A stretch of 16,460 nt of DNA from Alphaproteobacteria bacterium (GCA_003696705.1 RFGD01000406.1:1-16460); one strand, 5' to 3'; positions 1 to 6,761 are shown, counted from the first letter of the stretch. The notes: generated by a model from the sequence alone, not told the origin. Translations and numbers: made by a program.

Positions 1-272
1 GGCCGGCTGGCGGCGTCGGCATCGCCAAGGAACTTGACGTAACCGCCGAAGGGCAAGGCCGCCACCTGCCAGCGCGTCCCGTGCCGGTCCACCCACGAGG
101 CGAGGCGCGGGCCGAAACCGATCGAGAAGACCTCGGCCTTGATGCCCGACCAGCGGCCGACGATGTAGTGGCCGAATTCGTGCACGAAGACGATGACGCT
201 GAGCGCCACGATGAAGGCAAGCACCGTCCATGCAAATCCGCCGAAGGACGGCACCAGCTCGATCGGGTTCAT
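1..272 (-). CDS. rseP: RseP-type site-2 (intramembrane) zinc metalloprotease, N-terminal part only
   Basis: The first 90 residues of the protein are visible; the gene runs off the left edge. The family cleaves anti-sigma factors such as RseA and leftover signal peptides inside the cytoplasmic membrane. The zinc site HEFGH lies at residues 31-35 within the first transmembrane helix (about residues 14-38). It is followed by the family-typical stretch in which GFGP comes just before a basic segment and then LPFGGYVKF. The PDZ domains and the second catalytic motif lie outside the window. The ATG at 272 has a strong Shine-Dalgarno, AGGAGG, 7 bases upstream. It begins 12 bases after the dxr stop, so the gene is the distal visible member of the leftward operon. 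The order dxr-rseP is usual in proteobacteria, where bamA usually follows. The identity is secure; only the truncation limits it. Confidence 0.95.
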   Translation of the reverse strand, partial: MNPIELVPSFGGFAWTVLAFIVALSVIVFVHEFGHYIVGRWSGIKAEVFSIGFGPRLASWVDRHGTRWQVAALPFGGYVKFLGDADAASR

Positions 273-284
273 CGTCCAGCCTCC

Positions 285-1481
285 TCAGTTCTGATCCACG
301 TCCGACATGGCAGGCACCGTTGCCCCCGCCAGCCGGTCCACCTCGGCCCGGGCGGCACGGTCGGCCGCGCGCACGGTGTCGAGCGTAAGGGGCGTGTCCG
401 CCCCGGCCGCCGGCGCAAGCGCGGCCAGCGTCCGTTCGACAAGCACGGCCATGTCGGTAAGGCACACCTGCCCGGCAATGAAGTGGTCGAGCGCACGTTC
501 TTTCGCGGCATTGAAGATGGCCCCCGAAAGACCGCGGGCGGCCATGACCTCTCGCGCCAGGCGCAGCGCCGGGAAACGGTCCTCGTCCGGGGGTTCGAAG
601 TCCAGCCGGCCAAGCGCCGCGAGGTCCAGCCGTTCGACGGGCAGATGCGCCCGGACCGGCCAGTTGAGCGCATAGCCGATGGCGTGACGCATGTCGGCAG
701 CCCCGAGATGGGCCATCATCGCCCCGTCACTGAAACCGACGAGCGCATGCACGACCGACTGCGGGTGCACCACGACCTCGATCTGCGCGGGATCGACGCC
801 GAAGAATTCGCGCGTCTCGATGACCTCCATCGCCTTGTTGAAAAGCGTGGCACTGTCGATCGAGATGCGCTGTCCCATCGACCAGTTCGGGTGGCTTGCC
901 GCCTCGGCCACCGTGGCGCGGGCCATGCGCGACAGCGGCCAGGTGCGGAACGGTCCGCCGCTCGCCGTGATGATGATGCGTTCGACGGCCGAGATGTCCT
1001 CTCCGACAAGGGCCTGAAAGATCGCGGAATGTTCGGAATCGACCGGCAGGATGCGGGCGCCGTGGCGCGCGGCCTCGGCCAGAAGAAGCGGGCCTGCCGC
1101 AACCAGGCTTTCCTTGTTGGCAAGCGCCAGCGTGCCGCCGTGGCGAAGGGCCCTGAGCCCCGGCTCGAGCCCCGCGATACCGACGATCGCCGACATGACC
1201 CAGTCGGCCGGCCGGTCGGCGGCCTCGAGGATCGCCTCGGGACCCGCAGCCACCTCAACACCCGTGCCGTCAAGTGCGGCCCTGAGCGCGTCCAGAAGTT
1301 CGGGATAGGCGGTGACGGCAAGCTCGGCGCCCAGAAGACGCGCCTGCTCGGCCAGAAGCCCGACATTCCGCCCGCCGGTCAGCGCGACCACGCGGGTCGG
1401 GCCGCCGACGCCCCGCGCCAGGAGATCGACCGTGTTGCGCCCGATGGAGCCCGTCGCGCCGAAGATCGTCACGCGCCGCAT
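285..1481 (-). CDS. dxr: 1-deoxy-D-xylulose 5-phosphate reductoisomerase
   Basis: Cytosolic enzyme that rearranges and reduces 1-deoxyxylulose 5-phosphate to 2-C-methylerythritol 4-phosphate with NADPH. This is the committed step of the MEP isoprenoid pathway and the fosmidomycin target. The 398 residues match the family length. The NADPH-binding GATGSIG is at residues 8-14 and ANKES at 121-125. The metal-binding pair D148 and E150 lies in DSEH, and the third ligand E219 follows the NKAM segment. HPNWSMG at 197-203 and HPQSVVHA at about 239-246 are also diagnostic. The start ATG gives the expected N-terminus, placing the Rossmann glycine loop immediately after the first strand. It lies 3 bases after the cdsA stop and 12 bases before rseP, so it is translated from the shared operon message. 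Its product feeds uppS two genes upstream. No anomalies are seen. Confidence 0.98.
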   Translation of the reverse strand: MRRVTIFGATGSIGRNTVDLLARGVGGPTRVVALTGGRNVGLLAEQARLLGAELAVTAYPELLDALRAALDGTGVEVAAGPEAILEAADRPADWVMSAIVGIAGLEPGLRALRHGGTLALANKESLVAAGPLLLAEAARHGARILPVDSEHSAIFQALVGEDISAVERIIITASGGPFRTWPLSRMARATVAEAASHPNWSMGQRISIDSATLFNKAMEVIETREFFGVDPAQIEVVVHPQSVVHALVGFSDGAMMAHLGAADMRHAIGYALNWPVRAHLPVERLDLAALGRLDFEPPDEDRFPALRLAREVMAARGLSGAIFNAAKERALDHFIAGQVCLTDMAVLVERTLAALAPAAGADTPLTLDTVRAADRAARAEVDRLAGATVPAMSDVDQN

Positions 1482-1484
1482 CGC

Positions 1485-2282
1485 TCAGCCCCCCGCAAGC
1501 CGCACGAGCCCGACGACCAGCGCCGCGCCCACCAGCCCGTCGAAACGGTCGAGGACGCCGCCGTGCCCCGGCAGAAGGCCCGAGGCATCCTTCACGCCGA
1601 CCCGGCGCTTGATGGCGCTTTCGACGATATCGCCCATCTGAGAGGCCAGCGACAGTCCCGCCGATGCCGCGATGAGCGACCAGCGCGACGGCGCATCCGG
1701 CAGGAAGGGCGCGACCGCCAGCCCCACCGCGCCCGCCGCCAGCCAGCCGGCGACCGTGCCCGACCAGGTCTTCTTCGGACTGACCTGCGGCCAGAACCTC
1801 GGCCCGCCGATGATCCGGCCGGCGAAATAGCCGGCAATGTCGGTGGCCACGACGACCAGCACGAGCCACAATGTCCAGACGGGCCCCGCATCTGCGCGGA
1901 AGGCGATCAGCCAGTCGGCGGCAAGGACGATGAGCGGCGCATAAAGCATCGCCGGTGTCCGGTGCGCCCGCGCGCCGGCCGCCACGAGGGCGCCGACGAC
2001 CAGGGCGCCGGCAAGCGACGCGACCGCCCCCCCGCCAAGCGCGCCCGAAAGGATGACGACAAGTGTGGCGGCCGCCCCGGTGACGATCTGCGCGCGTCCC
2101 GGCGGGGCGGAATCGGTGACCATGGCCGCCAGTTCCCACACCATGAGCCCGGCCAGAAGGGCGACGATGGCGCTGAAGGCCGGTCCGCCATACCAGACGG
2201 CGGCAAGACCGGCGCCGGCGATCGCCAGCCCCGAGCCGAGACGCAGCGCCAGATCGCCGAAGCGCCCGCTCTCGGCCGTCAT
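1485..2282 (-). CDS. cdsA: Phosphatidate cytidylyltransferase (CDP-diacylglycerol synthase)
   Basis: Integral membrane enzyme that makes CDP-diacylglycerol from phosphatidic acid and CTP, the branch-point precursor of bacterial phospholipids. The 265 residues are highly hydrophobic with several Ala/Val/Leu-rich membrane helices (for example about 15-55, 66-102, 110-130, 136-158 and 175-215). The family signature is complete at residues 222-248. It runs from S222 through the KRR basic cluster and K231-D232 to H240-G-G and ends in D245-R-x-D248. These acidic and histidine residues bind the metal and CTP. The start ATG overlaps the uppS stop by 4 bases (ATGA), which suggests translational coupling. 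The uppS-cdsA-dxr-rseP order is classical. The assignment is firm from the signature alone. Confidence 0.97.
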   Translation of the reverse strand: MTAESGRFGDLALRLGSGLAIAGAGLAAVWYGGPAFSAIVALLAGLMVWELAAMVTDSAPPGRAQIVTGAAATLVVILSGALGGGAVASLAGALVVGALVAAGARAHRTPAMLYAPLIVLAADWLIAFRADAGPVWTLWLVLVVVATDIAGYFAGRIIGGPRFWPQVSPKKTWSGTVAGWLAAGAVGLAVAPFLPDAPSRWSLIAASAGLSLASQMGDIVESAIKRRVGVKDASGLLPGHGGVLDRFDGLVGAALVVGLVRLAGG

Positions 2283-3028
2283 GCCTTGACCCCGCCGAAG
2301 CGCCGCTCGCGCTCGCCGAACCGAGCGATGATCTCGGCGAACTCCTCGGCCGTGAAATCCGGCCAGAGCGTGTCGACGAACTCGTATTCGGCATAGGCCG
2401 ACTGCCAGAGAAGGAAGTTCGAGATCCGCGCCTCGCCGCTCGTGCGGATGACGAGATCGGGATCGGGCAGAAGGCAGGTGTCGAGAAAGCGCGCGAGCGT
2501 TTCGGCCGTCACCTCGTCCGGGTCGATGCGGCCGGCCGCAACCTCGTGCGCCAGCCGGCGCGCCGCGCGCGTCACCTCGTCCCGGCCGCCGTAATTGAGT
2601 GCAATGGTCAGATGAACGCGATCGTTTTCCGCCGTCAGCTCCTCGAGGAAATCCATGAGCGCGACGAGCCGCGGCTCGAGCCGGACGCGGTCGCCGATGA
2701 ACCGCACCCTGACCCCGGATTCGAGAAGGTCGCGCGCCTCCTTCTCGATATAGCGGCGGAAAAGGCGCATGAGGCCGGCAACCTCGGTCTGGGTGCGCTT
2801 CCAGTTCTCGGTCGAAAAGGCGAAGATGGTCAGATAGCGCACGCCAAGATCTGGGCAGGCCCGCACGATTTCGCGCACACGCCGCGCCCCGGCCTGATGG
2901 CCGAAGAGCCGCGGCCGCCCGCGCAACTGCGCCCAGCGGCCGTTGCCGTCCATGATGATGGCGACATGCTGCGGCGGCGTCGACGCCCTTCGCGCGGTCT
3001 TTCTGGCCTCTGGGGCCGTCCCTTCCAA
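2279..3028 (-). CDS. uppS: Undecaprenyl diphosphate synthase (cis-prenyltransferase), TTG start
   Basis: Extends farnesyl diphosphate with eight isopentenyl units to C55 undecaprenyl diphosphate, the lipid carrier for peptidoglycan and other envelope glycans. The 249 residues match the family. The catalytic D27 sits in HVAIIMDGNGRWA (21-33). FSTENW is at 71-76 and NYGGR at 145-149. The substrate-binding block running from DLVIRTSGE (191-199) to DTLWPDF (219-225) is intact. The start is TTG, not ATG. It is preceded by AGGAGA at 6 bases spacing, and the first in-frame ATG would fall inside the catalytic motif (M26), so TTG is well supported. About 20 poorly conserved residues precede the catalytic motif. 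The gene is 54 bases downstream of frr and overlaps cdsA by 4 bases. Confidence 0.97.
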   Translation of the reverse strand: MEGTAPEARKTARRASTPPQHVAIIMDGNGRWAQLRGRPRLFGHQAGARRVREIVRACPDLGVRYLTIFAFSTENWKRTQTEVAGLMRLFRRYIEKEARDLLESGVRVRFIGDRVRLEPRLVALMDFLEELTAENDRVHLTIALNYGGRDEVTRAARRLAHEVAAGRIDPDEVTAETLARFLDTCLLPDPDLVIRTSGEARISNFLLWQSAYAEYEFVDTLWPDFTAEEFAEIIARFGERERRFGGVKA

Positions 3029-3082
3029 AACAACTCTCCTCGATGCCTGGCCCGGGCGCCGGCCCCGGCGGATGCCGGCCCG

Positions 3083-3646
3083 TCAGACCTGCATGATTTC
3101 CTGCTGCTTGGCCTCGAGCGCCTCATCGACCTTCGCGATGTAGCGATCGGTCAGGGCCTGCACCTCGTCCGACCACATCTTCTGGTCATCCTCGGACAGG
3201 CCTTCGGCCTTGGCCTTCTTGATCTGATCCATGCCGTCGCGGCGCACGTTGCGGATGGCGACGCGCGCGTGTTCGGCATATTGGGCGGCAAGGCGCGCAA
3301 GTTCGCGCCGGCGCTCTTCGTTGAGCTCGGGGATGGGCAGCCGGATGATGGTTCCGTCGACGACCGGGTTGACGCCAAGGCCCGAGTTGCGGATCGCCTT
3401 CTCGACCGCGCCGACCATGCCCTTGTCCCAGACGTTGATCGTGATCATGCGCGGCTCGGGGACGTTGATCGTGCCAACCTGGTTCAGCGGCATCTGGCTG
3501 CCGTAGGCTTCGACCGTCACCGGATCGAGCATCGAGGCCGAGGCGCGGCCGGTGCGCAGCGAGGCAAACTCGCTTCGCAGCGCGGCAAGCGCGCCCTCCA
3601 TCCGTCGTTCCAGATCGTCGATATCCAGTTCGAATTCCACTGTCAT
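3083..3646 (-). CDS. frr: Ribosome recycling factor
   Basis: Cytosolic factor that, with EF-G, splits the post-termination ribosome so that it can reinitiate. The 187 residues are close to the universal length of about 185. The typical features are an N-terminal helix with R-T-G-R-A-S at about residues 31-36, the PLNQVGTINVPEPR hinge/beta segment at about 53-66, a GLGVNPVVDGTIIRLPIP segment at about 89-106, and a C-terminal helical bundle rich in charged residues. The ATG at 3646 is preceded by a modest GAGG about 9 bases upstream. The gene lies 60 bases after pyrH, an almost universal bacterial gene pair, and 54 bases before uppS. No anomaly is seen in the protein itself. The unusual element here is the hairpin over the pyrH stop just upstream. 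Confidence 0.98.
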   Translation of the reverse strand: MTVEFELDIDDLERRMEGALAALRSEFASLRTGRASASMLDPVTVEAYGSQMPLNQVGTINVPEPRMITINVWDKGMVGAVEKAIRNSGLGVNPVVDGTIIRLPIPELNEERRRELARLAAQYAEHARVAIRNVRRDGMDQIKKAKAEGLSEDDQKMWSDEVQALTDRYIAKVDEALEAKQQEIMQV

Positions 3647-3696
3647 TGGCGCTGCCTCAATCCTTGCGGGTTGTCACGTCGCGAAATGCCCGCCGA

Positions 3697-3730
3697 ACCT
3701 ATAGCCTCAACCGTGAACGGTTGTATAGGT
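3697..3730 (-). repeat. Long imperfect inverted repeat (RNA hairpin) spanning the pyrH stop codon
   Basis: On the plus strand ACCTATA (3697-3703) is complementary to TATAGGT (3724-3730), and CAACCGT (3708-3714) is complementary to ACGGTTG (3717-3723). The four unpaired bases 3704-3707 form a one-sided bulge. In the leftward transcript this gives a 14-bp stem with a tight loop that contains the last pyrH codons and the stop. No run of T follows, so it does not look like a simple intrinsic terminator. Its position between pyrH and frr suggests an RNA-processing or partial-attenuation element, which is inference. Confidence 0.6.
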
Positions 3731-4471
3731 GCCTTTGCCGGCCAGGATGCCGCGGAACCCGCCGGGCTCGTCCAGCGAGAAGACGACGATCGGAAGGTCG
3801 TTGTCGCGCGCAAGGGCGATGGCCGAGGCGTCCATGACCTTGAGGTTCTTCTGCAGGACCTCGTCGTAAGTCACCTTGTCGTAACGCTTTGCGTCCGGAT
3901 GCTTGACCGGGTCCTTGTCGTAGACGCCGTCGACCTTCGTGCCCTTGAAGATGGCCTCGCAGCGCATCTCGGAAGCACGCAGCGTCGCCGCGGTATCGGT
4001 GGTGAAGTAGGGGTTGCCCGTGCCGGCGGCAAAAATGCAGACCCGCTTCTTCTCGAGGTGGCGGACGGCGCGCCGGCGAATGTAGGGCTCGCAGATCTGA
4101 TCCATCGGAATGGCCGAGATGACCCGCGTGAAGACGCCGAGGTCTTCAAGCGCCGACTGCATGGCAAGCGCGTTCATCACGGTGGCCAGCATGCCCATGT
4201 AGTCGGCCGTGGTGCGTTCCATGCCCTGGGCCGACCCCTGAAGGCCGCGGAAGATGTTGCCGCCGCCGATGACCATGCATATCTCGACGCCCATGTCGTG
4301 GACCGATTTCACCTCTTCGGCGATGCGGCGCACCGTCGGCGGATGGAGTCCGTAACCCTGGTCACCCATCAGCGCCTCGCCCGAGATCTTCAGCATGACC
4401 CGGTTGTAGGCGGGCCTTGCACCTTCGGTCGCAGCCGCCTCGGTCGCCTCTTTCACACTCGTGTCGTTCAT
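3707..4471 (-). CDS. pyrH: UMP kinase (uridylate kinase)
   Basis: Phosphorylates UMP to UDP with ATP in pyrimidine nucleotide synthesis. It belongs to the bacterial hexameric amino-acid-kinase fold family and is not related to eukaryotic UMP/CMP kinases. The 254 residues include a 22-residue N-terminal extension ahead of the usual start. The extension is rich in Ala, Glu and Thr and is common in alphaproteobacterial orthologues. Motifs are KISGEAL (28-34, ATP phosphate site), GGGNIFRG (69-76), the UMP-contact stretch GTGNPYFTTDTAA (150-162) and KVDGVYDKDP (179-188). It is the first gene of the leftward housekeeping operon. The region upstream belongs to the divergent miaA, so the rpsB-tsf pair that often precedes pyrH is not adjacent here. 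The ribosome-binding site is weak (an AAGAG directly before ATG). An ATG at about residue 26 is an alternative but would cut into the first beta strand. Confidence 0.98.
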   Translation of the reverse strand: MNDTSVKEATEAAATEGARPAYNRVMLKISGEALMGDQGYGLHPPTVRRIAEEVKSVHDMGVEICMVIGGGNIFRGLQGSAQGMERTTADYMGMLATVMNALAMQSALEDLGVFTRVISAIPMDQICEPYIRRRAVRHLEKKRVCIFAAGTGNPYFTTDTAATLRASEMRCEAIFKGTKVDGVYDKDPVKHPDAKRYDKVTYDEVLQKNLKVMDASAIALARDNDLPIVVFSLDEPGGFRGILAGKGTYTTVHG

Positions 4472-4560
4472 CTCTTGCCCGTTTCGCTCTGGAGGATCGC
4501 CCGGTTCCGCCGCAAAATGTCGGAAAACGTCCCCCTGTTCAATCGCAAAGGCCCGCCCGC
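4472..4560. promoter_or_regulatory. Divergent intergenic region between pyrH and miaA, presumed to hold both promoters
   Basis: This 89-base gap must carry the transcription start of the leftward pyrH operon and probably that of miaA. On the minus strand TTGAAC is followed after 17 bases by CATTTT, a weak -35/-10 candidate for pyrH, in a locally A/T-richer stretch. No convincing promoter pair is seen for miaA. In front of the miaA ATG an AAAGG serves as a moderate ribosome-binding site. Box assignments are tentative. Confidence 0.4.
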
Positions 4561-5457
4561 ATGGACGAGATCCTGAAGCATGTCGACCCTGCTCGCCCCG
4601 TCCTGATCGCCGGGCCGACGGCCTCGGGCAAGTCGGCGCTTGCCCTTGCCATCGCCGAGCGTCAGGGCGGCATCATCGTCAACGCCGACGCCCTTCAGGT
4701 CTGGCAGCCCTGGCGGATCCTCACGGCGCGCCCCGACACCGAGGACGAGCGGCGCGCGCCCCACGCGCTATATGGGCATGTTCGGCCCGGAACGGAATAC
4801 TCGGTGGGCCATTGGTTGCGGGAACTCGCGCCCCTTCTCGACGGGACGGCGCGCCCGATCATCGTCGGCGGCACCGGCCTTTATCTCAGCGCCCTGACCG
4901 AGGGGCTGGCCGACATCCCGCCCGTGCCGCCCGCCGTCCGTGCGGCGGCCGAGGCGCTTCGTCGAAGCGAAGGGCCCGAACGCCTCGCCGACGAGCTTCG
5001 CCGCCGCGACCCCGCGACGGCACGGCGGATCGACATGGCCAACCCCGCCCGTGTCCAGCGCGCGTGGGAGGTGTTGCAGGCCACGGGCCGCGGATTGTCC
5101 GCCTGGCAGGCCGAGACGCCGCCGCCCCTTCTTCCGCTTTCCCGGGCCACGCCCCTGGTCCTGACCGCCGACCGCGACTGGCTGGCGACGCGCATCGACC
5201 GGCGCTTCGACCGGATGATCGAGGCGGGTGCCCTGGACGAGGTGCGGGCCGTCCTGCCCATCTGGAATCCTGCCGCCCCCTGGGCCCAGGCCATCGGCGC
5301 GCCCGAGCTTGTCGCCCACCTCTCGGGGGGAATCCCCCTTGATGCCGCCATCCAGGCGGCCAAGCAGGCGACCCGCCGCTATGCCAAGCGACAACGGACA
5401 TGGTTCCGCACCCGCATGCGCGCATGGCGGCCGGTTCCCGCCGAAAGCCTGGGCTGA
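4561..5457 (+). CDS. miaA: tRNA dimethylallyltransferase (A37 i6A synthesis)
   Basis: Transfers a dimethylallyl group from DMAPP to N6 of adenosine 37 in tRNAs reading UNN codons. DMAPP comes from the MEP pathway to which the nearby dxr belongs. The 298 residues suit the family. The P-loop GPTASGKS is at 18-25 and NADALQVW at 41-48 carries the catalytic-site Asp43. GGTGLYL is at 103-109, and the C-terminal tRNA-contact segment around ATRRYAKRQRTWFR lies at 270-283. The ATG at 4561 puts the P-loop beta strand right at the N-terminus, as expected; the reading frame extends further upstream but that part is unlike the family. The gene diverges from pyrH. After its stop come two small hairpins without a T-run. 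Asp43 is followed by Ala, where many homologues have Ser; I believe this is common in Rhodobacterales. Confidence 0.97.
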   Translation: MDEILKHVDPARPVLIAGPTASGKSALALAIAERQGGIIVNADALQVWQPWRILTARPDTEDERRAPHALYGHVRPGTEYSVGHWLRELAPLLDGTARPIIVGGTGLYLSALTEGLADIPPVPPAVRAAAEALRRSEGPERLADELRRRDPATARRIDMANPARVQRAWEVLQATGRGLSAWQAETPPPLLPLSRATPLVLTADRDWLATRIDRRFDRMIEAGALDEVRAVLPIWNPAAPWAQAIGAPELVAHLSGGIPLDAAIQAAKQATRRYAKRQRTWFRTRMRAWRPVPAESLG

Positions 5458-5458
5458 C

Positions 5459-5510
5459 CGGCAGAACCCTGCCGACTGTGGCCGTCCGGCCGCGGCACCC
5501 GATTTGTGCC
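5459..5510 (+). terminator. Tandem hairpins after miaA (weak or factor-dependent terminator candidate)
   Basis: CGGCAG (5459-5464) pairs perfectly with CTGCCG (5469-5474) around a 4-base AACC loop immediately after the miaA stop. GGCAC (5494-5498) pairs with GTGCC (5506-5510) around a 7-base loop. No T-run follows either, so classical intrinsic termination is not shown. They may separate miaA from the downstream regulator gene or protect the 3' end. Confidence 0.3.
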
Positions 5511-5536
5511 ACATTCTTCGCCGACTCGTTGTTCCC

Positions 5537-6607
5537 ATGACGATACACTTGCACGAATCGAACCGAATCGCGGCCGAAACCGGCGCCGCACCGGCAACGC
5601 CCGAGACCGTGACCCAGGCCGTTTCCGCAATGCCGCTGAATGCGGTCGATGCCGGTCACGGGCCGGACCGACCCGGGACCGACCGGCAGACGGCGGCGCC
5701 GCAGGCAACGCACGGGCGGACGACGGGCGGGCAGAAGACGGACGCGCAGTCGGCGGGCGAGCAGACGACGGACGGGCCAGAGACCATGAACGCCAAGATC
5801 TTCGATCACGCCCGGTTCGCGCCCGACCAGCTTCGCATCATGTCGCTTCCCGCCATCGCCCGCGGCGGCCGCTGGCGGCTCGAGGCGTTGCGCAGCTCGG
5901 AACAGCCGACGCTCGTGTGGTTCATCCGCTCGCAGGGGCGGATCACCATTGCCGGCCGGACGCGCGGCTACGGTCCCAACACGGCCGTCTTCCTGCCGCC
6001 GCGCACGATGTATGCGTTCGAGGTCAGCCCCGGCGCCCAGGGGCTCGTGGTCCAGCTTCCGCGCCATGGGACCCTCTGGCCCGAGGAGCCTGCCCTTCTG
6101 AAGGTGCCGACCGTGCAGGAGCAATCGGAGCTCACCGGCCTGTTCGAAGCGCTCCAGCGCGAACAGGCCGAGCGCCGGCCGGGTGCCGCGCGCGCCCTTA
6201 CGGCCTATACGACGCTTCTGGCCGTCTGGCTCGAACGCCAGATCGGCGCGCGGGGCAACGGGCTTGGCCGCGCCGGCCGCGCCGAAGACCTCGCCCGACG
6301 CTTCACCGAACTGGCCGAGGCCGAGCTCGGCAGCGGCAAGACCGTCGCCGAGATTGCCGCGACGCTGGGCGTCACGCCGACCCACCTCAGCCGGGTCTGC
6401 CGCCGGGTCGCCGGGCGCCCCGCCTCGGCCATCCTGCACGAGCGCACCATCTACGAAGCGCGCAGGCTTCTGGCCGAAACGGACATGCGCGTGAAGGATG
6501 TCGCCGCCCGGCTCGGCTACAGTTCGCCGGCCTATTTCACGCGCGACTTTGTCCAGCGGACCGGCAAGACCCCCAGTCAGTTCCGCCGAGAGGCCCGCCG
6601 CGGCTGA
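5537..6607 (+). CDS. AraC-family transcriptional regulator, presumed regulator of the adjacent transport operon
   Basis: 356 residues from the ATG at 5537. Residues 1-83 are a low-complexity Ala/Thr/Gly/Asp/Gln segment. Residues about 84-240 form a cupin-like AraC-type sensor domain. Residues about 252-353 form the double helix-turn-helix DNA-binding domain, with HTH1 at about 269-290 (starting TVAEIAATLGV) and HTH2 at about 317-341 (starting RVKDVAARLGY). The protein should bind DNA as an effector-responsive activator or repressor. The start is uncertain. The ATG at 5786 (273 residues) begins exactly at the conserved domain and also lacks a clear Shine-Dalgarno. I prefer 5537 because third codon positions between 5580 and 5785 stay mostly G or C, as in real coding sequence, whereas the stretch before 5537 does not. 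The gene ends in a strong terminator and lies 233 bases before a co-oriented importer operon that it may control. The effector is unknown. Confidence 0.85.
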   Translation: MTIHLHESNRIAAETGAAPATPETVTQAVSAMPLNAVDAGHGPDRPGTDRQTAAPQATHGRTTGGQKTDAQSAGEQTTDGPETMNAKIFDHARFAPDQLRIMSLPAIARGGRWRLEALRSSEQPTLVWFIRSQGRITIAGRTRGYGPNTAVFLPPRTMYAFEVSPGAQGLVVQLPRHGTLWPEEPALLKVPTVQEQSELTGLFEALQREQAERRPGAARALTAYTTLLAVWLERQIGARGNGLGRAGRAEDLARRFTELAEAELGSGKTVAEIAATLGVTPTHLSRVCRRVAGRPASAILHERTIYEARRLLAETDMRVKDVAARLGYSSPAYFTRDFVQRTGKTPSQFRREARRG

Positions 6608-6635
6608 TCCCTCGCCGCGGCCACCTGGCGCGATA

Positions 6636-6686
6636 CGACCTTTCCGCCTTTCCGCCGGCCTGCCCCGGCGGAAAGGTCGCTTTTTG
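6636..6686 (+). terminator. Intrinsic terminator after the AraC-family gene, with two competing stems
   Basis: CGACCTTTCCGCC (6636-6648) pairs perfectly over 13 bp with GGCGGAAAGGTCG (6667-6679), followed by C and a run of five T. The left arm is partly duplicated. TTTCCGCCGG (6649-6658) can instead pair over 10 bp with CCGGCGGAAA (6665-6674) around a 6-base loop. Both stems use the same right arm and so exclude each other. The element lies 29 bases after the stop codon. Confidence 0.85.
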
Positions 6687-6692
6687 ATCGTC

Positions 6693-6710
6693 TCTGTCGT
6701 AAACAGACAG
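6693..6710 (+). promoter_or_regulatory. Inverted repeat upstream of the importer operon, candidate operator
   Basis: TCTGT (6693-6697) and ACAGA (6703-6707) are complementary around a 5-base spacer, and the overlapping CTGTC (6694-6698) and GACAG (6706-6710) are complementary around 7 bases. Further AAAC repeats follow at 6713 and 6722. The site ends about 20 bases before a TTGACC -35 candidate at 6731, a usual place for an AraC-type activator. Binding by the upstream regulator is inference. Confidence 0.35.
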
Positions 6711-6730
6711 TGAAACGTCAGAAACAGCCG

Positions 6731-6761
6731 TTGACCGCGCGGCGGATGTGTTGCGCACTAG
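6731..6761 (+). promoter_or_regulatory. Possible sigma70 promoter of the importer operon
   Basis: TTGACC at 6731-6736 resembles a -35 box. The only A/T-containing -10 candidates at a workable distance are GCACTA (6755-6760) and CACTAG (6756-6761), both weak, with 18 and 19 bases spacing. A poor -10 would fit activator dependence. Downstream, in the leader, TCGCA (6769-6773) and TGCGA (6778-6782) form another small inverted repeat, and GGGCG (6787-6791) and CGCCC (6798-6802) a short stem. Confidence 0.3.

Noticed and set aside
81..2396. Long open frame (771 codons) on the plus strand opposite rseP, dxr, cdsA and uppS
   Set aside because: It spans four well-identified genes on the other strand, its product is Arg/Asp/Pro/Gly-rich and low in hydrophobic residues, and it is explained by G/C-ending codons that keep the opposite frame open.
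3065..3078. Small GC hairpin (CCGGC/GCCGG) between frr and uppS
   Set aside because: Only 5 bp of pure G/C with no T-run; expected by chance in such DNA, and transcription must continue into the operon.
4417..4560. Upstream start for miaA inside pyrH
   Set aside because: The extra 48 residues overlap pyrH antisense and are unlike the family, which begins shortly before the P-loop.
2546..4576. Long open frame (676 codons) on the plus strand opposite uppS, frr and pyrH
   Set aside because: Shadow of conserved genes with the same compositional signature; no recognisable domain.
5228..5536. Upstream start for the AraC-family gene inside miaA
   Set aside because: Overlaps miaA in another frame, and the codon third-position bias is lost between the miaA stop and 5537.
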